DNA of 64,000 nucleotides, from NCBI RefSeq assembly GCF_001426505.1, contig NZ_LMEV01000017.1:229899-293898 (forward strand), written 5' to 3'. Both the position numbers and the translations under genes were made by a program. The stretch is from Variovorax sp. Root473 (lineage in GTDB: Bacteria; Pseudomonadota; Gammaproteobacteria; Burkholderiales; Burkholderiaceae_C). Below, in pieces: positions 18,711-28,059 of this stretch. The notes under the pieces were generated by a model. It ran no database searches and was not told where the DNA came from. It worked only from the letters and a program-made list of their open reading frames with translations. The stretch's first letter is position 1. Every line of letters begins with the position of its first letter.

Positions 18711-20134
18711 GGGCGTCCCGGTGAAGGTGTGTTCGTGAACAGGCTGTCCATGTGGGCGATGGCCTCCTCGTAGCCGGTGCGTTCATGCATCGACTGCTGC
18801 AGGAAGGCCTCGATGCGCGGGTACATCGCGATCGCCTGGTCCAGCTGCAGGTCGTGCCCGGGCGCGTAGGCGCCCACGCTGATCAGGTCGCGGTTGCGCT
18901 GGTAGCGCGACAGCATCTGCTTGAAGCGGCGCACGGTGTCGAACTGCGCAGGCGGAATCAGCGATGTCATCGCGCGGCTGATCGAGGCCTCGATGTCGAT
19001 GGCCGGGTAGTGCCCGGCCTCGGCCAGCGAGCGCGAGAGCACGACGTGGCCGTCGAGTATCGCGCGCGCCGAATCGGCGATCGGGTCCTGCTGGTCGTCT
19101 CCTTCGGAGAGCACGGTGTAGAAGGCGGTGATCGAACCGCCGCGCCCCTGCGCGTCGCGCGCGCCGTTGCCGGCGCGTTCGACCAGCGCCGGAAGCCGCG
19201 CGAACACCGAAGGCGGGTAGCCCTTGGTGGCGGGCGGCTCGCCCACGGCGAGTGCGATCTCGCGCTGCGCCATCGCATAGCGCGTGAGCGAATCCATGAT
19301 GAGCAGCACGTCCTTGCCCTGGTCGCGAAAGTACTCGGCCAGGCAGGTGGCGTAGGCCGCGCCCTGCAGGCGCAGCAGCGGCGAGTTGTCGGCCGGCGCG
19401 GCCACCACCACGGCGCGGGCCAGGCCTTCCTCGCCCAGCGTGTTCTCGATGAAGTCCTTCACCTCGCGCCCGCGCTCACCGATGAGGCCGACCACGATCA
19501 CCTCGGCGCTGGTGTAGCGCGCCATCATCCCCAGCAGCACGCTCTTGCCCACACCCGAGCCGGCGAACAGGCCCATGCGCTGGCCGCGGCCGACGGTGAG
19601 CATCGCGTTGATCGCGCGCACACCCACATCGAGCACGGAGTCGATGGCCGCGCGCGACAGCGGGTTGATCGGCGGCGCCGCGAGCGGCACCTGGCGCGTC
19701 ACGTCGAGCGGACCGAGTCCGTCGAGCGGGCGGCCGGCCGCATCGACCACGCGGCCGAGCATGCCTTCGCCCACGGGCAGGCGCTTGGTGTGGGCGTCGC
19801 CGGTGGCGTTCGGATCGCGCAGGCCGGGCCGCGCGACCACGCGGGCGCCGGGCAACAAACCCGCCACTTCGGTCTGCGGCATGAGGAAGAGGCGGTCGCC
19901 CGCGAAGCCGACCACTTCGGCTTCGGCATGCCGCTGCGGATGGCCGGGTGGCAGCTCGATGAGGCAATCGCTGCCCACGGGCAGTTGCAGGCCCACGGCT
20001 TCGAGCACGAGGCCGACGGCGCGCGTGAGGCGGCCCGAGGCGGTGGTGGTTGTGCTGCGGGCGACGTCGGCGCGCGCCTGTTCGAGCACAGCGCGCACGC
20101 GGTTCAGATGAGGGTTGGAGCCCGCGGTCTGCAT
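18707..20134 (-). CDS. fliI: Flagellum-specific ATPase FliI
   Basis: FliI is the export ATPase homologous to F1-beta. The 475-residue product carries the Walker A loop [20 protein letters not shown] and Walker [21 protein letters not shown]. The region [20 protein letters not shown] and a C-terminal helical domain ([20 protein letters not shown]) follow. The ATG at 20134 is chosen because it follows the fliH stop by four bases and gives a family-length protein; the in-frame extension upstream overlaps fliH. It acts with FliH and FliJ below the export gate. Confidence 0.97.
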   Translation of the reverse strand: MQTAGSNPHLNRVRAVLEQARADVARSTTTTASGRLTRAVGLVLEAVGLQLPVGSDCLIELPPGHPQRHAEAEVVGFAGDRLFLMPQTEVAGLLPGARVVARPGLRDPNATGDAHTKRLPVGEGMLGRVVDAAGRPLDGLGPLDVTRQVPLAAPPINPLSRAAIDSVLDVGVRAINAMLTVGRGQRMGLFAGSGVGKSVLLGMMARYTSAEVIVVGLIGERGREVKDFIENTLGEEGLARAVVVAAPADNSPLLRLQGAAYATCLAEYFRDQGKDVLLIMDSLTRYAMAQREIALAVGEPPATKGYPPSVFARLPALVERAGNGARDAQGRGGSITAFYTVLSEGDDQQDPIADSARAILDGHVVLSRSLAEAGHYPAIDIEASISRAMTSLIPPAQFDTVRRFKQMLSRYQRNRDLISVGAYAPGHDLQLDQAIAMYPRIEAFLQQSMHERTGYEEAIAHMDSLFTNTPSPGRP

Positions 20135-20138
20135 GGAT

Positions 20139-20903
20139 TCAGGAGGCGTCGCCACGCAGCGCCGCGCCCACGCGCTCCCAGCGCGTGGCCAGGCTGGCGT
20201 CCAGCTCGCCCGTGGCCGACTGCACGCGGCAGCCACCGCGCGCCAGGCTGTCGTCGGCGCGCAGCTGCCAGCCGGCCGCCTCGATCTCGCTGCCCAGGCT
20301 GTTCTTTACCAGCGCCATGTCGTCGGGGTGCAGCAGCAGGCGCGGCTCGCCGCGCAGCGCGGGCTCGGCGTGCAGCAGGTCGCGCACCAGCGGCAGCACC
20401 CACTCGGGCTCGGCCTGGTAGGTGCGGTGCACCACCTGGCGCGCCACGTCGAGTGCGAGTGCGAGCACAGTCTCGGCCAGTTCGGCTTCGGCGCCGCGCA
20501 AGGCTTCGGGCAGCGAGCGGGCCAGCGCGCGCAGGCGTTCGGCGTGCACGCTGGCGGCGGCGAGGCCGGTGGCCAGGCCTTCGGTGTGGCCGACCTGGCG
20601 GCCTTCGGCCAGTCCGGCGGCGCGGCCCTCGGCCTCGCCCGCGGCACGCGCTTCCTTGCGGATGCGGGCCAGTTCGGCGAGGTCGACCTTCGGCGCCGAA
20701 GGCGCAGGTGGCGCAGAAGGGCGATGCACCGTCTGGCGCGAAAGCGCCGTGCCCGACGGCGCCTTGCCATCGAGCGTGCCCATCTCCCAGCGCTCCCACG
20801 CCGAAAGCGCGGGCGTGCCGGCGCCGGCCTGGCGCGCGGCCGCATGGATGGCGGCGAGTCGCTCGCGCGAGCCACCGAAGGCGCCGGGGTCAGACGAAGT
20901 CAT
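20139..20903 (-). CDS. fliH: Flagellar assembly protein FliH
   Basis: FliH is the stator-like regulator of FliI. The 254-residue product has an Ala/Glu-rich middle with repeated short GxxxG-like spacing ([20 protein letters not shown]), a FliH hallmark. The C-terminal domain reads [37 protein letters not shown] and [20 protein letters not shown]. It starts 14 bases inside the end of fliG. Confidence 0.94.
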   Translation of the reverse strand: MTSSDPGAFGGSRERLAAIHAAARQAGAGTPALSAWERWEMGTLDGKAPSGTALSRQTVHRPSAPPAPSAPKVDLAELARIRKEARAAGEAEGRAAGLAEGRQVGHTEGLATGLAAASVHAERLRALARSLPEALRGAEAELAETVLALALDVARQVVHRTYQAEPEWVLPLVRDLLHAEPALRGEPRLLLHPDDMALVKNSLGSEIEAAGWQLRADDSLARGGCRVQSATGELDASLATRWERVGAALRGDAS

Positions 20904-21891
20904 CGGTGCCAGGCGCCGCGATCACGATCTCGCCGGCGTCCGCCAGACGGCGGGCGACCTGCAGGATGGCCTTCTGTTCGGTCTCGACCTGCGACACGCG
21001 CACGGGGCCGCGCAGCTCCATGTCCTCGCGCAGTGTTTCTGCGGCGCGCTGCGACATGTTGCCGAGGAACTTGTCGCGCAACTCCAGCGGTGCACCCTTG
21101 AGCGCGATGATGAGCGAGTCGGACTCGATGTCCTTGAGCAGGCGCTGGATGCTACGGTCTTCCAGGCCCAGCAGGTTCTCGAACACGAACATCTCGTCGA
21201 CGATGCGCTGGGCCAGCGCCTCGTCCTGCTCGCGCACATGGGCAATGGCTTCTTCTTCGACCGTGGTGCTCATCAGGTTGACGATCTCGGCCGCGGTGCG
21301 CACGCCGCCCAGGCGGCTGCGGCGCAGGCCCTGGCCGGCGAGCATTTCCGTCAGCACCTCGGTCAGCTCGTTCAGCGCCGAAGGCTGCACGCCGCCGAAG
21401 GTGGCCACGCGCATGATCACGTCGTGGCGCAGGCGCGCGGGCAGCTTCTCGAGCACCTCGGAGGCCTTCATGCGGTCCAGGTGCACCAGCAGCGTCGCGA
21501 GGATCTGCGGGTGCTCGTCGCGGATGAGCTCGGCCACCTCGCCGGCCTCGAGTTCGTTCAGGCGCTCGATGCCGCCGTGCGGTTCGTCGGGCTGCAGGAT
21601 GTCCTCGAGCAGGTTGCTCGCGCGGTCGTCGCCCAGCGCCTTCTTGAGCACGGCGCGGATGTAGCTGGTCGAGCCCAGGTGCAGCGCCGACAGCTGCTCG
21701 GTCTCCTGGCGGAACTCGGCCAGCACCGAGGCCAGCTCGTCGCGCGACACCGCGCTGAGCTTCGACATCGCCAGGCCCAGCGCCTGCACCTCGGAGGTGG
21801 GCAGCAGGTGCAGCGCGGCGGCGGCGCGGTCTTCGCCCAGCGCCATGAGCAGGATGGCGCTCTTGCGGGTGCCTGCTTCGCTGCTAGTCAT
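20890..21891 (-). CDS. fliG: Flagellar motor switch protein FliG
   Basis: FliG links the MS ring to the C ring and meets the MotA stator. The 333-residue product is collinear with enteric FliG. The N-terminal domain has KSAILLMALGEDRAAAALHL, the middle has the EHPQ motif (IRDEHPQILATLLVHLD), and the C-terminal torque helix reads FENLLGLEDRSIQRLL with the charged residues kept. The sequence ends with [13 protein letters not shown]. Its start overlaps the fliF stop by eight bases. Confidence 0.97.
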   Translation of the reverse strand: MTSSEAGTRKSAILLMALGEDRAAAALHLLPTSEVQALGLAMSKLSAVSRDELASVLAEFRQETEQLSALHLGSTSYIRAVLKKALGDDRASNLLEDILQPDEPHGGIERLNELEAGEVAELIRDEHPQILATLLVHLDRMKASEVLEKLPARLRHDVIMRVATFGGVQPSALNELTEVLTEMLAGQGLRRSRLGGVRTAAEIVNLMSTTVEEEAIAHVREQDEALAQRIVDEMFVFENLLGLEDRSIQRLLKDIESDSLIIALKGAPLELRDKFLGNMSQRAAETLREDMELRGPVRVSQVETEQKAILQVARRLADAGEIVIAAPGTDDFV

Positions 21892-23569
21892 CGGTGTGCA
21901 TCCAGTGCTGGATCAGGGCGGCCACGAGCTTGGGGTCCTTGTCGGCGGTCTGGTGGGCGTAGTCCATGTCGGCCTTCTGGCGTGCGGACTCGCGCTGCTG
22001 CAGTGTTTCTTCGGGGTCGTCGGGGGGCGCAGCGGTGTCCGTGGTGACTGCAGTGGCAAGCTGCGCGGGTGGCGGCGGTGCCAGGTGCCGGCGCATCAGC
22101 GGACGCAGCATGGCGAACCAGGCGAAGAGCGCGAGCAGGCCGATGAGCAGGTACGGGCCCAGCGCCTTGGCGAGCGCAAGGTTGTCGCGGTCGCGCCAGA
22201 ACGGCAGCTCGGGCGCGGGGCCGGCCTCGGCGTCGCGGGCAAAGGCACTGTTGACCACGTTGAGCGAATCGCCGCGCTCGGTGCTGAAGCCCATCGCTTC
22301 CTTCGCGAGGTTGCGGATCTGCGCCAGCTCGGCCGGCGTGAGGGCCTGCGTGCCGGCCTTGCCCGCGGCATCGACCGTGTCGCGGTGGTTCACCACCACG
22401 GCGACCGACAGGCGCTTCACGCCGCCGGCGGCCTGCTGCACGTGGCGGATGGTGCGGTCGAGTTCGTAGTTGGTCGTGACGTCCTTGCGCGTGTTGCTCG
22501 GGCCGGCCGGTGCGGTGGCGGGTGCGGGTGATGCGTTCGGCGTGTTCGGCGCATTCGCCGGCCGGGGCGTGGTGATCGGCGCCGTCGGGTTCACCGGCGG
22601 CTGGTTCGACAGCGCGCCCGGCACGCCGCCTGGCGGCACGCCGTTGTGCTGCGCCGATTCGCTCGACTGCTGGCTGCGGATCGCGGCCTGCGCCGGGTCC
22701 TGGTTGGGCTTGTATTTTTCGTCGGTGTGTTCGACCACCGAGAAGTCGATGTCGGCCGCGACCTGTGCGCGCACATTGCTCGCGCCCACCAGCGGCTGAA
22801 GAATGGCCTCGATGCGGCGCACGTAGCCCTGCTCGATCTCCTGCGCGTACTTGAGCTGGCTCACGTCCAGCCCCTGGCTGGTGCCGCGCGCCGACGACAG
22901 AAGGTTGCCGCGCTGGTCGACCACCGTCACGTTCTTGGCGTCCAGGTCCGGCACGCTGGCGGACACCATGTGCACGATGGCGCTCACCTGGCCTTCGTCG
23001 ATGCTGCGCCCGCGCATGAGCGTGAGCACCACCGAGGCCGAGGGCTTCTTCTGGTCGCGCACGAACAGCGAAGGCTTGGGCAGCGCCAGGTGCACGCGCG
23101 CCGCCTCGATGGTGCCGATCGATTCGATGGAGCGCGCCAGCTCGCCTTCGAGCCCGCGCTGGTAGTTGACCTGCTCGGCGAACTGGCTGGTGCCGAACTT
23201 CTGGTTGTCCATCAGTTCGAAGCCCACGCCGCCGGCCTTGGGCAGGCCCTGCGCCGCGAGCTTCAGGCGCGTTTCCGCGACCTTGTCGCCCGCGATGAGG
23301 ATCGCACCGCCGCCCTCGGCGAACTTGTAGGGCACGTTCATCTGCTGCAGCGACGCGATGATCGCGCCGCCGTCGCGGTCCGACACGTTGGTGTAAAGCA
23401 CCTTGTAGTCGGGGCCGCGGCTCCACAGTGCAAAGGCGGCCACCACCGTCACCAGCGCCGCGGCACCGATGATCAGCGGCAGGCGCGGTTGCGCCCGCAT
23501 GCGTTCCAGCATCGGGGGCAAAACGCTGCCGCCTGCCGGCAGGCTGCCCGTGGGCGTGGCCGTGCTCAT
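21884..23569 (-). CDS. fliF: Flagellar MS-ring protein FliF
   Basis: FliF builds the MS ring in the inner membrane. The 561-residue product has a first membrane helix (PLIIGAAALVTVVAAFALWS), then the ring-building YscJ-like domain (YKVLYTNVSDRDGGAIIASL; LPKAGGVGFELMD; ARVHLALPKPSLFVRDQKKP). A Pro/Ala/Asn-rich periplasmic loop follows (about residues 300-360), then a second helix (LGPYLLIGLLALFAWFAML). The C-terminal FliG-binding tail ends in HWMHTDD. The ATG at 23569 fits the family length; an in-frame GTG at 23708-23710 would add 47 residues without family character. It is divergent from fliE. Confidence 0.96.
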   Translation of the reverse strand: MSTATPTGSLPAGGSVLPPMLERMRAQPRLPLIIGAAALVTVVAAFALWSRGPDYKVLYTNVSDRDGGAIIASLQQMNVPYKFAEGGGAILIAGDKVAETRLKLAAQGLPKAGGVGFELMDNQKFGTSQFAEQVNYQRGLEGELARSIESIGTIEAARVHLALPKPSLFVRDQKKPSASVVLTLMRGRSIDEGQVSAIVHMVSASVPDLDAKNVTVVDQRGNLLSSARGTSQGLDVSQLKYAQEIEQGYVRRIEAILQPLVGASNVRAQVAADIDFSVVEHTDEKYKPNQDPAQAAIRSQQSSESAQHNGVPPGGVPGALSNQPPVNPTAPITTPRPANAPNTPNASPAPATAPAGPSNTRKDVTTNYELDRTIRHVQQAAGGVKRLSVAVVVNHRDTVDAAGKAGTQALTPAELAQIRNLAKEAMGFSTERGDSLNVVNSAFARDAEAGPAPELPFWRDRDNLALAKALGPYLLIGLLALFAWFAMLRPLMRRHLAPPPPAQLATAVTTDTAAPPDDPEETLQQRESARQKADMDYAHQTADKDPKLVAALIQHWMHTDD

Positions 23570-23850
23570 CGGCGCGCCTTCGCCGTGGCGGTTGCGCCGC
23601 ACAGGGCTGGCGCCGGGGTGAGAAAGAGGATTCGGTAGGGGGATGTCATTCCAGGGGCCGGCGATCTCGGCCAGGGCCTGTTCGTTTCGCGAACGATTTT
23701 CAGCAGGCACCGCCCGATTCGATCGGTCGAACAGCCGGGGGTTTTGCCCTCAGTTGCGCGTTTGAATCGGGGTCTTCCCTTGGTACGCTGCCTGCCGGTT
23801 GGAGGGCTCGCGCGCTCCGTGTCACGTCAGCTGGAAGTGAGATTTTTCCC
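23570..23850. promoter_or_regulatory. Divergent fliF / fliE promoter region
   Basis: This 281-base region must drive both the fliF-fliR operon (minus) and fliE (plus). In enteric systems such promoters are class II and depend on FlhDC, which is encoded at 30.7 kb. No sigma-28 motif is seen. A GG-N10-GC element at 23781-23796 vaguely resembles a sigma-54 site but lacks the TTGC core. The region otherwise holds nothing I can name. Confidence 0.5.
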
Positions 23851-24171
23851 ATGTCCTCCATCAATGCCATCGAATCCGTCCTGCAGCAGATGCGCGCCAC
23901 CGCACTCGCCAGCGGCATGGGGCCCGCGACCTCTGCGCCCGCCGGCGCGGGCGGCTTCGCGGCCGAGCTGCAGCGCTCGCTCGCCAACATCAGCGGCGCG
24001 CAGCAGCAGGCCTATGCGCAGGCCGAATCGTTCGAGCTGGGCAAGCCCGGCGTGGCGCTCAACGACGTGATGGTCGACCTGCAGAAGGCCAACGTGGCGT
24101 TCCAGACCGGGCTGCAGGTGCGCAACCGGCTGGTGACGGCGTACCAGGAAATCATGGGCATGCAGGCATGA
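23851..24171 (+). CDS. fliE: Flagellar hook-basal body protein FliE
   Basis: FliE joins the MS ring to the proximal rod and is the first exported substrate. The 106-residue product has family length. Its conserved C-terminal half reads LNDVMVDLQKANVAFQTGLQ and VRNRLVTAYQEIMGMQA. The N-terminal part (AIESVLQQMRATALASGMG) is helical. It is monocistronic or heads the right-hand run, and is divergent from fliF. Confidence 0.96.
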   Translation: MSSINAIESVLQQMRATALASGMGPATSAPAGAGGFAAELQRSLANISGAQQQAYAQAESFELGKPGVALNDVMVDLQKANVAFQTGLQVRNRLVTAYQEIMGMQA

Positions 24172-24181
24172 CGAGGCGCAA

Positions 24182-24212
24182 GGGCGGCATCGAACTTTTT
24201 TCGTCGCCGCCC
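24182..24212. repeat. Inverted repeat abutting the fliC promoter
   Basis: GGGCGGC (24182-24188) pairs with GCCGCCC (24206-24212), and inside them CGAA pairs with TTCG around CTTTT. It begins 11 bases after the fliE stop and ends on the base before the fliC -35 element. It can act as a terminator-like hairpin for fliE RNA, though its T-run lies in the loop and not after the stem. Confidence 0.55.
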
Positions 24213-24239
24213 TAAAGGTTTGCGGACACCCGCCGATAT
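24213..24239 (+). promoter_or_regulatory. Sigma-28 (FliA) promoter for fliC
   Basis: TAAAGGTT (24213-24220), an 11-base spacer and GCCGATAT (24232-24239) match the FliA consensus TAAAGTTT-N11-GCCGATAA at 14 of 16 positions. Transcription should start near 24246, giving a leader of about 90 bases before the flagellin ATG at 24336, which has AGGAG upstream. Confidence 0.88.
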
Positions 24240-24335
24240 CCCCTTCAACGATGGCTTGAGTCTCACCGTGGAAGCGGGTCCAGCGTTACGGCCGATGGCC
24301 GGAGTCCACAACCTTTTGTCAATCAGGAGTCGAAC

Positions 24336-26012
24336 ATGGCGCAAGTCATCAATACGAACAGCCTTTCTCTTCTCACGCAGAACAACCTCAACAAGTCGCA
24401 ATCGGCCCTGAACACGGCCATCGAGCGCCTGTCGTCCGGCATGCGCATCAACAGCGCCAAGGACGACGCGGCCGGCCAGGCCATCGCCAACCGCTTCACC
24501 GCCAACATCAAGGGCCTGACGCAAGCCTCGCGCAATGCCAACGACGGCATCTCGATCGCGCAGACCACCGAAGGCGCGCTGACCGAAGTCAACAACAACC
24601 TGCAGCGCATCCGCGACCTGTCGGTGCAAGCCGCCACCGGCACCAACTCGGCCACCGACCTGGACTCGATCCAGTCGGAAATCGGCCAGCGCCTGGACGA
24701 AATCAACCGCGTCTCGGAACAGACCCAGTTCAACGGCGTGAAGGTGCTGTCGGCCAACGCCGGCAAGCTGACGGTGCAAGTGGGCGCGAACGATGGCGAA
24801 ACCATCGACATCGACCTGAAGGAAATCAGCGCCAAGACGCTGGGTCTGGACGGCTTCAATGTGAACGGCACGGGCACGACCCAGAACAGCAAGGCCACGG
24901 TCACGAATCTGATCGGTGCCGGCGGCGCGGAAACCGCCGTGGGTTCGGGCATCTACCGCGTCACGACCAACCACACCGCAGTGACGGCCGAGCAGGCCAT
25001 CGGCGCGATGAAGGACGGCAACCAGGTCACCGTCGGCACCGCCATCTACAAGTACGACGAAGCTGCCGGCAACTTCAAGACCGACAAGACGGTCCTCTCC
25101 GCCGGCGTCGCCGCCTTCGCAGGCGGCCTCGTGCCCGCGGCCGGCAAGACCGTGTCCGGCACGTACACCAACGCAGCAGGCAGCTCGACCGACTTCGAAC
25201 TCGCCAGTGACGGCTCGATCACGGTGGGCGGCGCCAAGGCCTATCTGGCCGACGGCAACCTGACCACCAACAATGCCGGCGGTGCAACGGCCGCCACGGC
25301 CACGGCGCTGTTCGACGCAGGCGACGACTCCCTCGCAGCATCGAGCATCTCGATGGGCGGCAAGACCTACAACTTCGGCGCCGGCGCTGCCTCTGGCTTC
25401 AGCTACACCGACACCGTCACCAAGGACCAGGTCCTGACGGCCGTGGCAGCAGCTGCCGCACCGGTGACTGTGGGCCTGGGCTCGGGCATTTACGCTTCGA
25501 CCGTCACGCTGGCTGCCGCCGGCGGTGCTTCCACCGACACGTGGATGGACGCCCAAGGTGAGATGACCAAGACGGGCGCGAGCTTCACGACCGACTACGC
25601 TGTGAACGCCGTCAACGGTGAAGTCACCGTCGATGCAACGACGGGCACGGGCAAGTACGCCGCTGCCGCCGGCGCTGTCGCCTATGTCAACTCGGCTGGC
25701 AAGCTGACGACGGAAACGACCAGCAAGGGCAGCAAGACGGCCGACCCGCTGGCAGCGCTCGACAAGGCCCTGGCCAAGGTCGACGCCCTCCGCGGTTCGC
25801 TGGGTGCGGTGCAGAACCGTTTCGACTCGGTGATCGCCAACCTCGGCACCACCATCACCAACCTGTCGTCGTCGCGTTCGCGCATCGAAGACGCGGACTA
25901 CGCCGTCGAAGTGTCGAACATGACGCGCGCGCAGATCCTGCAGCAGGCCGGCACCTCGGTGTTGGCACAGGCGAACCAGACGACGCAGGGCGTGCTCTCG
26001 CTGCTGCGTTAA
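24336..26012 (+). CDS. fliC: Flagellin (FliC)
   Basis: This is the filament subunit, 558 residues. The N-terminal D0/D1 domains (about 1-170) show MAQVINTNSLSLLTQNNLNK, IERLSSGMRINSAKDDAAGQ and EGALTEVNNNLQRIRDLSVQ. The C-terminal D1/D0 (about 455-558) shows LGAVQNRFDSVIANLGTTIT and ends TTQGVLSLLR. Between them lies an Ala/Gly/Thr-rich surface-exposed D2/D3 region (about 180-450). The start has AGGAG upstream and the gene has its own sigma-28 promoter and a terminator just after it, fitting a highly expressed single-gene unit. Confidence 0.98.
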   Translation: MAQVINTNSLSLLTQNNLNKSQSALNTAIERLSSGMRINSAKDDAAGQAIANRFTANIKGLTQASRNANDGISIAQTTEGALTEVNNNLQRIRDLSVQAATGTNSATDLDSIQSEIGQRLDEINRVSEQTQFNGVKVLSANAGKLTVQVGANDGETIDIDLKEISAKTLGLDGFNVNGTGTTQNSKATVTNLIGAGGAETAVGSGIYRVTTNHTAVTAEQAIGAMKDGNQVTVGTAIYKYDEAAGNFKTDKTVLSAGVAAFAGGLVPAAGKTVSGTYTNAAGSSTDFELASDGSITVGGAKAYLADGNLTTNNAGGATAATATALFDAGDDSLAASSISMGGKTYNFGAGAASGFSYTDTVTKDQVLTAVAAAAAPVTVGLGSGIYASTVTLAAAGGASTDTWMDAQGEMTKTGASFTTDYAVNAVNGEVTVDATTGTGKYAAAAGAVAYVNSAGKLTTETTSKGSKTADPLAALDKALAKVDALRGSLGAVQNRFDSVIANLGTTITNLSSSRSRIEDADYAVEVSNMTRAQILQQAGTSVLAQANQTTQGVLSLLR

Positions 26013-26022
26013 TTCGCGAAGA

Positions 26023-26069
26023 ACGCCGGGTGCACCTCACGAGGGCGGCGCCCGGTGTCTTTCCTTTTT
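26023..26069 (+). terminator. Intrinsic terminator of fliC
   Basis: ACGCCGGGTG (26023-26032) pairs with CGCCCGGTGT (26049-26058) over ten positions, two of them wobble, followed by CTTTCCTTTTTG. It starts ten bases after the fliC stop. Confidence 0.7.
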
Positions 26070-26104
26070 GCTCGCAGGCCTTCGGTGAGATCCGAAGCTG
26101 CCTG

Positions 26105-26151
26105 CGTTGTCCTGTGCGGCCATGTTGTTGGCGAGGCCGCACAGGACAACG
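26105..26151. repeat. Perfect 17-base inverted repeat between fliC and flaG
   Basis: The arms 26105-26121 and 26135-26151 are perfect reverse complements (CGTTGTCCTGTGCGGCC on the left) with a 13-base loop. No T-run follows on the plus strand. It lies about 30 bases before the flaG start and behind the fliC terminator. It could be a second terminator, an RNA stability element or a leader structure for flaG. Confidence 0.75.
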
Positions 26152-26181
26152 AACTCCAGAAGAAGAAACGGAACACAGACC

Positions 26182-26541
26182 ATGTCCCAGCCCGTACCCG
26201 CCGCCTCTGCCGTGGAAAGCCCGTGGCTGCAGCAACTGCTCGCCGGCCGTGCCGGTGGCGCGGTCCCGGCCGCCGCCGAAGCCACCGCACTGCGCAAGGC
26301 CGAGGTCGAAGAGGCGACGCCCGTGCAGATCGAGATGGCGGTGAAGTCCGTCAATGCATCGCTCGAAAGCCGTTCGATCAGCCTGCAGTTCGAGGTCGAC
26401 CGCGACACCGACCAGCTCGTGGTCAAGGTGGTCGATCGCAGCAACGGGGAGGTCATTCGCCAGATTCCGACCGAAGAGGTCGTTCGCATCGCCAAGGTCA
26501 TGGACCGGCAGGCCGGGCTGCTGGTGCGCCAGCAAGCCTGA
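26182..26541 (+). CDS. flaG: FlaG-family flagellar protein
   Basis: The 119-residue product has a variable N-terminus and the FlaG core: MAVKSVNASLESRSISLQFE, VDRDTDQLVVKVVDRSNGEV and IRQIPTEEVVRIAKVMDRQA. FlaG proteins lie next to flagellin and cap genes and influence filament length, but their biochemistry is poorly defined. The ATG at 26182 was chosen because the earlier in-frame ATG would overlap the inverted repeat and encode a non-family leader. Confidence 0.88.
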   Translation: MSQPVPAASAVESPWLQQLLAGRAGGAVPAAAEATALRKAEVEEATPVQIEMAVKSVNASLESRSISLQFEVDRDTDQLVVKVVDRSNGEVIRQIPTEEVVRIAKVMDRQAGLLVRQQA

Positions 26542-26596
26542 ACCCACGCGCTTCCAGACCTTCTTCATTTCATACGCTTTTCAGGACACCCTCGAC

Positions 26597-28045
26597 ATGG
26601 CATCGATCAGCAGCATCGGCGTTGGCTCCAACCTTGACCTGGGCGCGTTGCTGACCCAATTGCAGACGGCGGAGAACCAGCCGCTGGTGGCCCTGAAGGC
26701 CAAGCAGACCAGCTACAACAGCAAGCTCTCGGCCTACGGCACGCTGCAAAGCGCGCTCGCCGGCATCCAGGCGGCTGCCAGGAAGCTGGGCGACCCGGCG
26801 CTGTTCCAGGCCATCACCGGCACGCCGAGCGTGAGCGGGATCATGGCGGCCACCGGCACGGATCCGCGTTCGGCGGGTACGTATGCCATCGACATCTCGC
26901 AACTCGCGCAGGCCCAGTCGGTCATCGCGAAGGGGCAGGCCAACACCACCACCGCGATCGGCAGCGGCACCATCACCTTCGACTTCGGCAAGGTCTCCGG
27001 CGGCACGCTGGACCCGGCGACCGGCCAGTACACCGGCGCCACCTTCGACAAGGACACCGCGCGCACGGCCAAGCCGATCACCATCGATGCCACCAACAAC
27101 ACGCTGGGCGGCATTCGCGACGCGATCAATGCGGCGAACGCGGGCGTGTCGGCCACCATCGTGAACGACGGCAGCGGCACGCCGAACCGGCTGGTGCTCA
27201 CCTCCGCGCAGACCGGCGAGAGCTCGGCCATGCGCATCTCGGTGGACGGCGATGCCGCGCTGCAGGGCCTGCTGGGCAACGACCCCGCCGGCACGCAGAA
27301 CCTGCAGCAGACCGCGGCGGCGCAGAACGCCAAGCTCACCGTCAACGGCATCGCTGTCACCAGCACGACCAACTCGGTGACCGACGCCATCCAGGGCACC
27401 ACGCTCACGCTGGTGCAGACCGGCAAGCTCAACCTCGTGATGAAGGCCAGCACGACGGCGGTGAAGACGGCCGTCACCGATTTCGTGAAGGCCTACAACG
27501 CGCTGCAGAGCACGGCCAAGTCGCTCACCGCCTTCGACACCGATGCCGAGACCTCCGCGCCACTGGTGGGCGACTCGACGTTGCGCAACCTGCAGACGCG
27601 CATCCGCCAGACGCTCACCAGTCCGCAGCCGGGCGGCGCGAACGACCTGAAGGTGCTCACGGCCATCGGCATCTCGTTCCAGAAGGACGGCACGCTCGCG
27701 GTCGACAACGACAAGCTCGACAAGGCCATCGACACCAACCTGGAGGGCGTGTCGAAGCTCTTTGCCAGCGGCACCGGCAGCACCACCGGCTATGGCAAGC
27801 AGCTGACGGCGGTGATCGACGACCTCACCGGCAGCAAGGGCGCGCTCAAGGCCGCCACCGACGGCGTGACGAGCACACTCAAGCAGCTCGACACCCAGTA
27901 CACCGCAATGAAGGAACGCGCCGACGCGACCGTGGAGCGCTACCGCAAGCAGTTCGTGCAGCTGGACGTGGCGATGAGCAGCATGAACGGCACGCTGAAG
28001 TACCTCGCGCAGCAGTTCGACGCGATGAACGCCAGCAAGGGCTGA
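26597..28045 (+). CDS. fliD: Flagellar cap protein FliD (HAP2)
   Basis: FliD forms the pentameric cap that folds flagellin at the filament tip. The 482-residue product starts ASISSIGVGSNLDLGALLTQ, then LQTAENQPLVALKAKQTSYN, the FliD N-terminal coiled coil. The middle holds repeated beta-rich modules (GTYAIDISQLAQAQSVIAKG; TLGGIRDAINAANAGVSATI). The C-terminal helix reads YRKQFVQLDVAMSSMNGTLK then YLAQQFDAM. The length is close to enteric FliD (about 468). It follows flaG by 55 bases and leads into fliS. Confidence 0.96.
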   Translation: MASISSIGVGSNLDLGALLTQLQTAENQPLVALKAKQTSYNSKLSAYGTLQSALAGIQAAARKLGDPALFQAITGTPSVSGIMAATGTDPRSAGTYAIDISQLAQAQSVIAKGQANTTTAIGSGTITFDFGKVSGGTLDPATGQYTGATFDKDTARTAKPITIDATNNTLGGIRDAINAANAGVSATIVNDGSGTPNRLVLTSAQTGESSAMRISVDGDAALQGLLGNDPAGTQNLQQTAAAQNAKLTVNGIAVTSTTNSVTDAIQGTTLTLVQTGKLNLVMKASTTAVKTAVTDFVKAYNALQSTAKSLTAFDTDAETSAPLVGDSTLRNLQTRIRQTLTSPQPGGANDLKVLTAIGISFQKDGTLAVDNDKLDKAIDTNLEGVSKLFASGTGSTTGYGKQLTAVIDDLTGSKGALKAATDGVTSTLKQLDTQYTAMKERADATVERYRKQFVQLDVAMSSMNGTLKYLAQQFDAMNASKG

Positions 28046-28059
28046 GGACAGGAGGCCGC

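Noticed and set aside
18752..21664. A 970-codon plus-strand frame opposite fliG-fliH-fliI
   Set aside because: It is antisense to three canonical flagellar genes and shows no conserved motif.
23781..23796. Sigma-54-like element (GG-N10-GC) upstream of fliE
   Set aside because: The -12 half lacks the TTGC core, and the cascade here is of the FlhDC/FliA type with no sigma-54 activator gene in sight.
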